From the NCBI GenBank assembly GCA_023380435.1, contig JAMCRB010000007.1, positions 1 to 21,275 on the forward strand: a stretch of 21,275 nt of DNA, written 5' to 3'. This stretch comes from Candidatus Parvarchaeota archaeon (GTDB lineage: Archaea; Nanobdellota; Nanobdellia; Parvarchaeales; Parvarchaeaceae). Below are positions 15,329 to 21,266 of this stretch, one piece after another. Position numbers and translations under genes: made by a program. Below the pieces are notes generated by a model. It worked only from the letters and a program-made list of their open reading frames with translations. It did no database searches and was not told the origin of the DNA. Positions within the stretch are counted from its first letter, which is position 1; each line of letters opens with the position of its first letter.

Positions 15329-16001
15329 CAAGCGGCGCGGCCAGACCCTCTATTTCGGATTCAAAATCCTTAGATTTCATGACGCCTGAAGCAACAAGTA
15401 TCCCTCCCGCTCCAAGTTCTACGCTTTTTTTCACGTCCTCTGGCGTTTTTATCCCGGCGCCTATCAGCGGCAGCGATGCGGATCCGCTTTTGACGATATC
15501 GCAGAACTCCTGTACTATCTCGGGCTTCGAGCTTGATACGGAAATGTCGCCGCCTATCAGTTCAGGAGGTTCGTATGCTATGGCAGTCGGCTGCATTTCA
15601 AGAACGTGTCTGGCCTCTTCCGTATTTTGCACGCAAACGTAGGTTTTAAGCCCGGCAGATTTGCATTTTTCCACGGCTTTTTTCAGTCTGCCATAATCGA
15701 TTTCTCCGTTTTTAGATGCGGCATATCTCTTTTCAGAATGGTTAAGAAGTGTCCCTTTTATACCCGCGTTTTTGAGCTCAAACCACGTGACGTGTGCGGT
15801 GAACGCCCCCGGGTCGACTTCATCCACACCCTGTGCTATCGTGTCTGCTACGCCTTTGACGTCCTTAAGCATCGTAAAAGGCGGCGCAACTATTATATTA
15901 ACACCAAGTTTGTTTTCTATCTGCTTGGAGTATTTTGCTATCTCAATACCCTCTGTGAACGCTTCTTCGTATGCTTTGTAGTTTATTATGAAAGTCCTCA
16001 T
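15252..16001 (-). CDS. tpiA: Triosephosphate isomerase with frameshifted C-terminal tail
   Basis: A 249-residue archaeal-type TPI interconverting dihydroxyacetone phosphate and glyceraldehyde 3-phosphate. Catalytic residues are N7 and K9 in INYKAY, H88 in LNHSEKRY and E144 in AYEPPELIG; the phosphate loops GAGIKTPEDV (181-190) and GILVASG (200-206) are present. Residues 1-225 match the family. The last 24 (GLKPTFACK... to SRPP) are not TPI; they come from reading the start of the downstream repeat in another frame. The presumed ancestral end, EKKH after residue 225, survives only in the downstream fragment. A strong Shine-Dalgarno GAGGTGAT precedes the ATG at 16001, inside the ROK gene's end, with one base between the genes. 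It is last in the aldolase-ROK-TPI operon. Confidence 0.93.
   Translation of the reverse strand: MRTFIINYKAYEEAFTEGIEIAKYSKQIENKLGVNIIVAPPFTMLKDVKGVADTIAQGVDEVDPGAFTAHVTWFELKNAGIKGTLLNHSEKRYAASKNGEIDYGRLKKAVEKCKSAGLKTYVCVQNTEEARHVLEMQPTAIAYEPPELIGGDISVSSSKPEIVQEFCDIVKSGSASLPLIGAGIKTPEDVKKSVELGAGGILVASGVMKSKDFESEIEGLAAPLAGLKPTFACKIRKRPDTFLKCSRPP
15326..15654. repeat. Tandem duplication, copy B (326-bp period)
   Basis: Copy B is the promoter-proximal repeat and completes the intact TPI catalytic core. The period of 326 is not a multiple of three, so reading from B into A shifts frame. Confidence 0.95.
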
Positions 16002-16002
16002 A

Positions 16003-16818
16003 TCACCTCAAAAAATAACACCCTTTTATAACATTATACTTGCCTTTCTCTATTTTTATATCGAGTTTTCCTCTTATAGTCTCTCTCTTGACAGACTTGT
16101 ATACCTCTTCCTTCATAAATTTCCAGGAGTTCGCAAAGCTGCCGCCTATGACAATCCTTTCCGGGTCAAATATATATGAGAGCGATGAAATATATCTGCC
16201 GAATTGCCGTCCTATCTCCGAGAAAGATTTTATAGCAGAAGAATCTCCCTTCTCTGCCAGGCTATGCAGCGTAAAACCGTCCATCCCGTATCTTTCCTTT
16301 ATAGACCTGCCTCCTATAAGACTCTCTATGTCCCCGCTTTGTCTGTCAAAAAGTGCGATGTGGCCCAGTTCTGTAGACAACCCCTCTCCATGCATTATTT
16401 TTCCGTCGGATAAAACTGCGCCGCCTATGCCGGTCCCCCAGACTATTGCTATGCCGTTTTTCATCCCTTTCAGCTGACCGGCCTTTGCACTGTAAAGCCC
16501 GAAGCAGTTCCCATCGTTTTCAATAATAGATTCGTTGAAAAGACTGCCGACAATCCTTTTTATGTTAAGGCCGAGTGCCGCCAGATTCGGGCAGAAAACC
16601 ATCTTTCCGTTCCTATCAACCCTGCCGGCGACGGATATTGCTGCGGTTTCAGACTCACCTGAATATCTTTTTGAATTTTCAAGCAGAAACTGTGAGAGTC
16701 TTTCCCTATTCTTAGGAGTTGGAAGTATCTCGGAGCGTTTTATGGAGAGATTTTCGTCTATCAGCGCGAATACTGTCTTTGTCCCTCCTATATCTATGCA
16801 GAATCTGTCTTTACTCAT
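16003..16818 (-). CDS. ROK-family sugar kinase lacking the zinc motif
   Basis: A 271-residue ROK kinase, probably an ATP-dependent glucokinase or other hexokinase. The N-terminal phosphate loop DIGGTK (9-14), catalytic D102 in ENDGN, and the GTGIGGAVLSDGK (128-140) and ELGHI (150-154) segments are intact. The usual CxCGxxGCxE zinc-binding motif after GHI is replaced by ALFDRQSGDIES; the Glu is kept but no Cys remains. The protein is also shorter than typical ROK members (~300 residues). Its ATG overlaps the aldolase stop by one base (TGATG), and tpiA follows after one base, so it is translated within one operon of sugar-phosphate enzymes. Substrate (glucose, fructose, ManNAc or another sugar) cannot be fixed from sequence. 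Confidence 0.85.
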   Translation of the reverse strand: MSKDRFCIDIGGTKTVFALIDENLSIKRSEILPTPKNRERLSQFLLENSKRYSGESETAAISVAGRVDRNGKMVFCPNLAALGLNIKRIVGSLFNESIIENDGNCFGLYSAKAGQLKGMKNGIAIVWGTGIGGAVLSDGKIMHGEGLSTELGHIALFDRQSGDIESLIGGRSIKERYGMDGFTLHSLAEKGDSSAIKSFSEIGRQFGRYISSLSYIFDPERIVIGGSFANSWKFMKEEVYKSVKRETIRGKLDIKIEKGKYNVIKGCYFLR

Positions 16819-17549
16819 CAGGATTTTATTATCTCCTTGATCCTCTTTATTCTCTCTACAGGATCACTGCTTTGCCAGATGTTCCGGCCCACAGCTATAC
16901 CGCTGAAACCTGCATCGGCAGCTTTCTTGACATGCTCCTCTATGTTTTGGTCGTCCAGTTTTTTGCCCCCTGCAAGAAAGACCTTTGTTTTATCCGCGGA
17001 TTTCACTATCCAATTCAGATTTGAGTCGTCGTTTGGGTATTTCAGTTTTACTATGTCTGCCCCCAGTTCAAAAGCTGCTCTGGCTGCGTATGCCACTATA
17101 TTTGGCGCTTCGTCGTCCTTGATTCCCTGGCCGCGCGGATAAGACCACATTACTACAGGCAGGCCTATTGAATGGGCTTCTTCTTCGATTTTTCCGAATT
17201 CTCTTATCATATACTTTTCATATTTGCTTCCAAAGTAGATGGTGTATCCGACTGCAGACGCCCCAAACTTGACTGCTTCCTGAACACTGGTATTCTGCGT
17301 AGAAAATGGCTCTCCCCCATAAAGAGCGGTTTTCCCGTTTAACTTCAGTATAAGGGGGATGCTGATTTTCTTTGAGTAATAGTGCTTTGCACCGCCCTTA
17401 AGCAGTATAAGCGCATCGACTTCTGCTTTTTCTGCTATGTCGAGTATGTATGCCGGTGAAACGTTTATGTCCGTAAAATCCGTAGGTCCGTGCTCGAGTC
17501 CGTGGTCATAAGCCAAGAAAACTCCTCTCATCTTAAATTTTTTTGTCAT
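16818..17549 (-). CDS. Class I archaeal-type fructose-bisphosphate aldolase (DhnA/DeoC-LacD family)
   Basis: A 243-residue TIM-barrel aldolase that would split or form fructose 1,6-bisphosphate via a Schiff base. The family entry motif AYDHGLEHGP (13-22), the MWSYPRG strand (134-140), the probable Schiff-base K168 in ADIVKLKYP, and the phosphate loops LAGGKK (192-197) and AVGRNIW (219-225) are all visible. It is slightly shorter than the usual ~260 residues, mainly at the N-terminus. GGAGGAG 7 nt before the ATG is a strong Shine-Dalgarno. It heads the operon with the ROK kinase and tpiA, and its two products are exactly the pair interconverted by TPI. A related activity on another phosphorylated ketose cannot be ruled out. 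Confidence 0.88.
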   Translation of the reverse strand: MTKKFKMRGVFLAYDHGLEHGPTDFTDINVSPAYILDIAEKAEVDALILLKGGAKHYYSKKISIPLILKLNGKTALYGGEPFSTQNTSVQEAVKFGASAVGYTIYFGSKYEKYMIREFGKIEEEAHSIGLPVVMWSYPRGQGIKDDEAPNIVAYAARAAFELGADIVKLKYPNDDSNLNWIVKSADKTKVFLAGGKKLDDQNIEEHVKKAADAGFSGIAVGRNIWQSSDPVERIKRIKEIIKS

Positions 17550-17632
17550 ATACTTCTCCTCCGCGGCGCTATGCCGATGCTTATTTTAATAGTTCCATCT
17601 ATTTATGTTTTAAAGATTTGCAAGACAGTTGT

Positions 17633-18592
17633 TTAATCTATCTTGTATTTTCTTATTGATATCGTGCTTCCGGCAGGATAACTGCTGACAATACCTTCCT
17701 TTGCTCCGTATTGTTTTACCACAGAACTGGCGTTGTAACTTCCGAGGGTTATTGCATCCTCTATGTCCTTTTTATCGATAATCGCGTTTACAAATCCGGA
17801 GAGGTAAGCGTCTCCCGCCCCAACAAAGTTTATCTGCTTGGCTTTAAATGTGGATGCGGAGTATACATTTTCTTTGTCGGCTACTATTGAGCCTTTGTCC
17901 CCTTTAGTGATTATCGCCATTCTTTTTGCTATGGAAGCGAGCTTTATGGCGTTCTTTATATCATTCCCGTAGCCTACGAATCTCCTCGCTTCCTCATCAT
18001 TCATGCTTATGATGTCGATGTCTTTTATGATATGAGTCATTTTCTTGAGTTTAAGGTCCAATTCCGTTGAGCCGGGGTTCATCACGGTACTTATGCCTTC
18101 GCTATTGCAGTATTCAAGCATCTTAGGCAGGATATGATAGCTTCCCCCAGGCATCGGTCCGAAGAATAGCCACTTGGAGGAAAAGTCCATCTTTATCTCC
18201 TCAATCTTTAGCTGGGCTTCTAACCCTCTATAGACGAGTATAACAGCGTCATTATTTTTAGCGACCAGAATATTGGAAACAGGCGTCTTGCCATCTGTTC
18301 TTATGACATAATCAGTTGAAATCCCTCTTTTCTTAAGGTCATCGATTATAAAGTCCCCGTCCTCGTCCGAGCCTATCTTTGCTATCACCGCGGTTTTTTT
18401 GCCGAAGTTTGCAAACGTAGCTGCAGCGTTTGTGGCACTGCCTCCGCTGAAATCCCTGCGCTCCTTTAGGTCTATCTTCTTATCGAAAGGTATCTCAAGA
18501 AAATGCCTGTTTACACCGGGTTTGAGTATAGAATTGTCCAGAAATAAGAATACGTCTTTGGTCGCAGAGCCTATCGTCATGACGTCGAACAT
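17633..18592 (-). CDS. PfkB/ribokinase-family carbohydrate kinase
   Basis: A 319-residue PfkB-family kinase. The N-terminal signature contains GGSATNAA (50-57) and the C-terminal signature contains the anion hole and catalytic base GAGDA (258-262, D261). NPGSTELD and a TKG strand (229-231) form the nucleotide-side fold. Next to an aldolase and TPI, a 6-phosphofructokinase role would complete the upper part of glycolysis, but ribokinase, adenosine kinase or other sugar kinases share these motifs, and the acceptor residues do not decide. It is 83 bp upstream of the aldolase gene on the same strand, possibly transcribed separately because the aldolase has TATA-like sequence before it. An A/T-rich element (minus-strand TTTTTATTT, 18613-18621) about 25 nt upstream may be its TATA box. 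Confidence 0.85.
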   Translation of the reverse strand: MFDVMTIGSATKDVFLFLDNSILKPGVNRHFLEIPFDKKIDLKERRDFSGGSATNAAATFANFGKKTAVIAKIGSDEDGDFIIDDLKKRGISTDYVIRTDGKTPVSNILVAKNNDAVILVYRGLEAQLKIEEIKMDFSSKWLFFGPMPGGSYHILPKMLEYCNSEGISTVMNPGSTELDLKLKKMTHIIKDIDIISMNDEEARRFVGYGNDIKNAIKLASIAKRMAIITKGDKGSIVADKENVYSASTFKAKQINFVGAGDAYLSGFVNAIIDKKDIEDAITLGSYNASSVVKQYGAKEGIVSSYPAGSTISIRKYKID

Positions 18593-18651
18593 TAACTATT
18601 AAGTTATGTGACAAATAAAAACATTTAACGCCCTCAAATCTGCGGAGGTTT

Positions 18652-18957
18652 TTAGTCTTTTTCTATCTTGTTCTGGTTTTCCTGTAGCTGTTTTGTCAGC
18701 GTATCTATTGATTTATCCAGTGTCTTTATCCTAAACTCGAGTATCTCTTTTTTGTCGTTCAGGGATTTTATTATCTCCTGCTTGTTTTTCTTTATTAGAA
18801 GCTGCCCGGTCAGTTCAAATAAGCCCTCCTCTTCTTTTGTCTTGTCAAGCTCCTCGAGCGTCCTTTTTATCTCGTTGTACTGGAGCTGCATTGTCTGCTT
18901 TTGGGAGGTGTCTATCTGGAGCCTCTGCCTAAGTTCTTCGTATTCAGATTCTTTCAT
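18652..18957 (-). CDS. pfdB: Prefoldin beta subunit
   Basis: A 101-residue all-helical protein with two long coiled-coil arms rich in Glu, Lys, Gln and Leu. A central beta-hairpin region (~44-60) includes the conserved LTGQLLIKK turn of prefoldin beta. Archaeal prefoldin is an alpha2-beta4 hexamer that holds unfolded proteins for the chaperonin. It is the last gene of the conserved eL43-Rpo12-Pcc1-prefoldin cluster; its ATG overlaps the Pcc1 stop (ATGA), and AGGT precedes it. Its length is slightly below the usual 110-120. Confidence 0.9.
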   Translation of the reverse strand: MKESEYEELRQRLQIDTSQKQTMQLQYNEIKRTLEELDKTKEEEGLFELTGQLLIKKNKQEIIKSLNDKKEILEFRIKTLDKSIDTLTKQLQENQNKIEKD

Positions 18958-19199
18958 ATGACCTTGTCGATTTCATCCAGCATCCTTACGCCGTTTAATA
19001 TGCTGTTACTCGCCGACATAAGGATGTTTATGTCAGCAGCTTTTATTATTATCGATAAAGCACTAGCCTGCTTTTTTATTTTTACGTTAACTCTCTTGTC
19101 AGATGATTCATGAACTGCGAGCGCGTCTGCAAATTCCTCTCGCTTCCTATAAGGCATAGAAAGCTTCATTATGAACTTCCAGTTAGGACGCTTTGACAT
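18954..19199 (-). CDS. pcc1: KEOPS complex subunit Pcc1
   Basis: An 81-residue Pcc1-like protein, the dimerising subunit of the KEOPS complex that makes t6A37 on ANN-decoding tRNAs. It has the small alpha/beta layout with a first strand (KFIMKLSM), a helix with REEFADAL, then strands around VNVKIKKQ and ALSIIIKAAD. The final helix, SASNSILNGVRMLDEI, is typical of the family. I prefer the ATG at 19199 because a GGTG motif lies 5-8 nt upstream of it; a GTG at 19208 would add three residues. Either start lies inside the Rpo12 gene, overlapping it by 17-26 nt in another frame. Gene order alone (between Rpo12 and prefoldin beta) strongly supports the call. Confidence 0.85.
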   Translation of the reverse strand: MSKRPNWKFIMKLSMPYRKREEFADALAVHESSDKRVNVKIKKQASALSIIIKAADINILMSASNSILNGVRMLDEIDKVI

Positions 19200-19323
19200 G
19201 GTGCCCACCTTCTGGTTTTTTCTTTATAAGTATCCTTCCACCGCAATACTGACACCTGACAAGTTCACCGATCTCCGATGAATCTATCGTCGCTCCGCAC
19301 GAAAAACATTTGTATTTTACCAT
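19183..19323 (-). CDS. rpo12: DNA-directed RNA polymerase subunit Rpo12 (RpoP)
   Basis: A 46-residue zinc-ribbon protein, easily missed because of its size. It starts MVKYKCFSCG and has two Cys pairs (C6, C9 and C24, C27) in KCFSCG and RCQYCGGR, followed by LIKKKPEGG and a short tail ending VKAS. This matches archaeal Rpo12, an assembly subunit of RNA polymerase. AAGGAG sits 8-13 nt before the ATG, inside the end of the eL43 gene, with one base between the genes. Its 3' end overlaps the start of pcc1. Confidence 0.92.
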   Translation of the reverse strand: MVKYKCFSCGATIDSSEIGELVRCQYCGGRILIKKKPEGGHHVKAS

Positions 19324-19324
19324 T

Positions 19325-19519
19325 TTATATCTCCTTGGTCGAGATTGAATAAGCCCCGTCGGCCATTTCCAGCCCGCAGCGCTTGCATTTCCATATTCCG
19401 CTTGCCACCCTCATCATTGCAGGTTTCCTGCAGCGCGGGCATTTATATTTCTGTGCCCTTAGCTTGGTGACTGCGTCGATCCTTTTCCTTACCCCGACTC
19501 CGTATTTAGCAGTTCTCAT
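19325..19519 (-). CDS. rpl37ae: Large ribosomal subunit protein eL43 (L37Ae)
   Basis: A 64-residue zinc-binding ribosomal protein. The CPRC and CKRC pairs (C27, C30, C45, C48) flank a segment with ASGIWKC, as in L37Ae. The basic N-terminus binds 23S rRNA and is shorter than in most archaeal eL43, which run to 80-90 residues and begin with a longer Arg/Gly/Lys stretch. No in-frame upstream start codon was found, so the shortness appears real. A TATA-like box lies 24-33 nt upstream of the ATG, which makes this the leaderless first gene of the cluster. Confidence 0.92.
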   Translation of the reverse strand: MRTAKYGVGVRKRIDAVTKLRAQKYKCPRCRKPAMMRVASGIWKCKRCGLEMADGAYSISTKEI

Positions 19520-19542
19520 AACTTTTAAAATTGTGCATTCTA

Positions 19543-19552
19543 GTATTTAACT
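19543..19552 (-). promoter_or_regulatory. TATA-like box of the eL43-Rpo12-Pcc1-prefoldin operon
   Basis: AGTTAAATAC on the minus strand, 24-33 nt from the ATG at 19519. Confidence 0.45.
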
Positions 19553-19605
19553 CTTTCCGACCCAGTTTTTAGCCTTAATTGCCTGCCGAACTTCCCAAAA
19601 AACAG

Positions 19606-19640
19606 CATTTCCGTCCGGATTATGAGCGTTTCCGCCCAGA
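19606..19640. promoter_or_regulatory. Direct repeat pair with 21-bp spacing upstream of the wHTH gene
   Basis: CATTTCCGTCCGGA (19606-19619) and CGTTTCCGCCCAGA (19627-19640) share 11 of 14 bases. They start 21 bp apart, two helical turns, and end 14 bp before the TATA-like box of the winged-helix gene. They may be regulator binding sites. Confidence 0.3.
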
Positions 19641-19654
19641 CAAGGATTTTTCAA

Positions 19655-19664
19655 CTTATATATA
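19655..19664 (+). promoter_or_regulatory. TATA-like box of the wHTH-nuclease pair
   Basis: CTTATATATA ends 24 nt before the ATG at 19689, at leaderless distance. Confidence 0.5.
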
Positions 19665-19688
19665 ATAAAAAGGAACATAATTAGGTGT

Positions 19689-20630
19689 ATGAATAAAGCA
19701 GTTTTACTCATAATGCTTGCAGCGCTTCCACTGCTCATTGGGACAAGCCATGCGTATACTTACTCAAACATAAACATAAACGCTTCAATAACCCAGAATT
19801 CCTCTCTTTTCTCAATTTATACCGTAGATTATAGCATTACTTACTACAACAACAGCAATTCAATAAACATAAGCCTGCCATCGGGTTCATACGGTTTCAG
19901 CGTATTGTCACCAAACAACATATCAGTCAAAGAATTTTATAGCTGTCAGATATTTGCGTCTAACAGCGGCTGCGAGACATATCAGCTTTCCGGAGTATCA
20001 AACGGAGAAAAAATCAGAATACTTTACTATTATAAAGAACATTTTAACAGCAATAATCAGACTTTCGATTCGGAATTTGGGTTTATACCTCCGACCTATG
20101 TAGATAGCGCCTCGATTTACATCACTCTACCATCTGGTTCATTGATCCCAGTAAACGTATCATACCCACTGACTCCGCAGATAATAGTATCCAACGGCAA
20201 AACTTCGCTTTATTGGCGGCTTTATAACGTTACATATTACGTTTATAACGGGATGTACCCCGAGTTCACGTTCGGTTTTAAGTATCAAAAGGCGATATCC
20301 GCTCCGTACAGTCTACCATCGTATGCATACTTTATTATTGTCATAGCCATATTGGCTGCGGCATACTTAGTGTTTCGGATGAGGCGCGGCAGGAAGCGAC
20401 CTTTGACAGCAAAGGCCCGCAGACATAATCCGTTAATTGATGTCTTGAGCACAGAGGAGAAGAAGCTTCTCGGGTTATTGAGCAGAAAGGATTTCGTCAC
20501 CCAGAAGGAAGTTGTCGAGAAAAGCGGTTTCTCAAAGGCCAAAGTCAGCAAAATAGTATCAAAGCTTTTGAAATACAAGCTGATAAAAATCAGGCCGGAT
20601 GGAAAATTCAACAAGATAAAGAGAACCTGA
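19689..20630 (+). CDS. Membrane-anchored winged-helix transcriptional regulator with extracytoplasmic sensor domain
   Basis: A 313-residue one-component regulator. Residues 1-22 are a signal peptide or first membrane segment (ending SHAY). Residues ~23-208 form an extracellular beta-rich domain rich in Asn, Ser and Tyr, with possible glycosylation sites and two Cys (C86, C95). A transmembrane helix (~211-229) follows, then a basic stop-transfer stretch MRRGRKR. The cytoplasmic C-terminus (~254-311) is a winged helix-turn-helix: helix EEKKLLGLL, recognition helices in TQKEVVEKSGFSKAKVSKIVSKL, then a basic wing, resembling MarR/IclR-like archaeal domains. Topology implies that an outside signal is passed to DNA. 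The downstream nuclease gene begins 2 nt after its stop, so they form an operon. Confidence 0.8.
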   Translation: MNKAVLLIMLAALPLLIGTSHAYTYSNININASITQNSSLFSIYTVDYSITYYNNSNSINISLPSGSYGFSVLSPNNISVKEFYSCQIFASNSGCETYQLSGVSNGEKIRILYYYKEHFNSNNQTFDSEFGFIPPTYVDSASIYITLPSGSLIPVNVSYPLTPQIIVSNGKTSLYWRLYNVTYYVYNGMYPEFTFGFKYQKAISAPYSLPSYAYFIIVIAILAAAYLVFRMRRGRKRPLTAKARRHNPLIDVLSTEEKKLLGLLSRKDFVTQKEVVEKSGFSKAKVSKIVSKLLKYKLIKIRPDGKFNKIKRT

Positions 20631-20632
20631 AC

Positions 20633-20959
20633 ATGCTCAACAAAATGAAAGGATACAGAGTAGAACGCAAAGTTAAACTTTTATTTATGGAGTACGGCTG
20701 GAAAGTCGTCAGGGCAGGCGGGAGTCTTGGCGAGTATGATCTAATAGCTTTCAAAGACGGCAAATGCATTTTTATGCAGATAAAGTCAACAAGAAAGGAA
20801 AAATTCTACTATTACGGCTATAAAGAAGGCAAGTACGCCGGATTCCCGTTCAAGCTGGTCGTTGACTTTGGACGCGGCGTTATGCGCATACTTGAACCAT
20901 CTCATGTAGTATCAGCTTCCGATGGCCAGGACATAAAGGAATACCTGGAAAAAGAATGA
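20633..20959 (+). CDS. Hjc-like Holliday junction resolvase (PD-(D/E)xK fold)
   Basis: A 108-residue small nuclease-fold protein. Archaeal Hjc features are present: KGYRVERKVKLLF near the start (E11), YGWKVVRAGGS, EYDLIAF (D36 in the usual PDI/VA position) and MQIKSTR (K51). The catalytic E of the ExK motif is Gln (Q49). Hjc resolves four-way junctions as a dimer; QxK variants occur in some enzymes of this fold, so activity is possible but not assured. An internal ATG at 20645 (MKGYRVERK) would remove four residues and align better with Hjc starts. Co-transcription with a membrane regulator is unusual for a resolvase. An uncharacterised nuclease of the same fold is the main alternative. Confidence 0.75.
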   Translation: MLNKMKGYRVERKVKLLFMEYGWKVVRAGGSLGEYDLIAFKDGKCIFMQIKSTRKEKFYYYGYKEGKYAGFPFKLVVDFGRGVMRILEPSHVVSASDGQDIKEYLEKE

Positions 20960-21040
20960 AAAAAGCCGTATAAACAGTTTCCATCAGTTTCTCAGGAGTC
21001 TTTTAATAACGGGATATTTTACTATAAGTATAAGTTTTTG

Positions 21041-21061
21041 AATTTTCGGGGGCGGAAAATT
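21041..21061. other. Hairpin between the nuclease and Sec61beta genes
   Basis: AATTTTC, a G-rich 7-nt loop, then GAAAATT form a perfect 7-bp stem in the tail-to-tail intergenic region. It may mark 3' ends for one or both genes. Confidence 0.3.
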
Positions 21062-21074
21062 TTACTCGGACTCT

Positions 21075-21097
21075 AAAACCGCCTTCCGGTTTTTTTT
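21075..21097 (+). terminator. Hairpin with T8 tract, possible terminator
   Basis: AAAACCG, loop CCTTC, then CGGTTTT continue into a T-tract (21090-21097) on the plus strand. It lies 115 nt after the nuclease stop and touches the Sec61beta stop codon. Archaeal termination relies mainly on T-tracts, so this could end the plus-strand transcript; the stem itself is readable on both strands. Confidence 0.4.
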
Positions 21098-21266
21098 ATC
21101 CTAAAAATGTCTTTAATCCTACTACTATTACTATAAGTATTATACCCAGTATTATTACGGTCCTTGGTTTTATTGTTATCTTGCTTTTGTAGTCTGCGTA
21201 GTACTGTACCAGCCCTCCAAACGAAAGCGGCATCCTGGCCTGTCCTCTTCTGCTTAACCATTTCAT
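21096..21266 (-). CDS. Preprotein translocase subunit Sec61beta (SecG-like)
   Basis: A 56-residue tail-anchored protein, shorter than the listed ORF length limit. It reads MKWLSRRGQARMPLSFGGLV, then QYYADYKSKI, IKPRTV and a single hydrophobic helix (~38-52), ending KTFLG. The MPLSFGGLVQYY segment and the IKPRTVI run before the helix match archaeal Sec61beta, the non-essential small subunit of the SecYEbeta channel. The cytosolic N-terminus is basic. Only 9 bases upstream lie inside the window, so its promoter and operon context cannot be assessed. The overlapping longer frame (21073-21261) is low-complexity and is rejected. Confidence 0.88.
   Translation of the reverse strand: MKWLSRRGQARMPLSFGGLVQYYADYKSKITIKPRTVIILGIILIVIVVGLKTFLG

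Noticed and set aside
15280..15642. Plus-strand ORFs of 87 and 120 residues across the repeats
   Set aside because: Antisense shadows of the duplicated TPI coding sequence; their mutual similarity simply reflects the repeat.
19547..19738. 63-residue minus-strand ORF across the divergent promoter
   Set aside because: It overlaps the promoters and signal-peptide region of the wHTH gene, has no recognisable family or ribosome binding site, and is best explained as chance.
21073..21261. 62-residue minus-strand ORF at the window end
   Set aside because: The neighbouring frame encodes a clear Sec61beta; this one is Asn/Lys/Arg low-complexity and has no family features.
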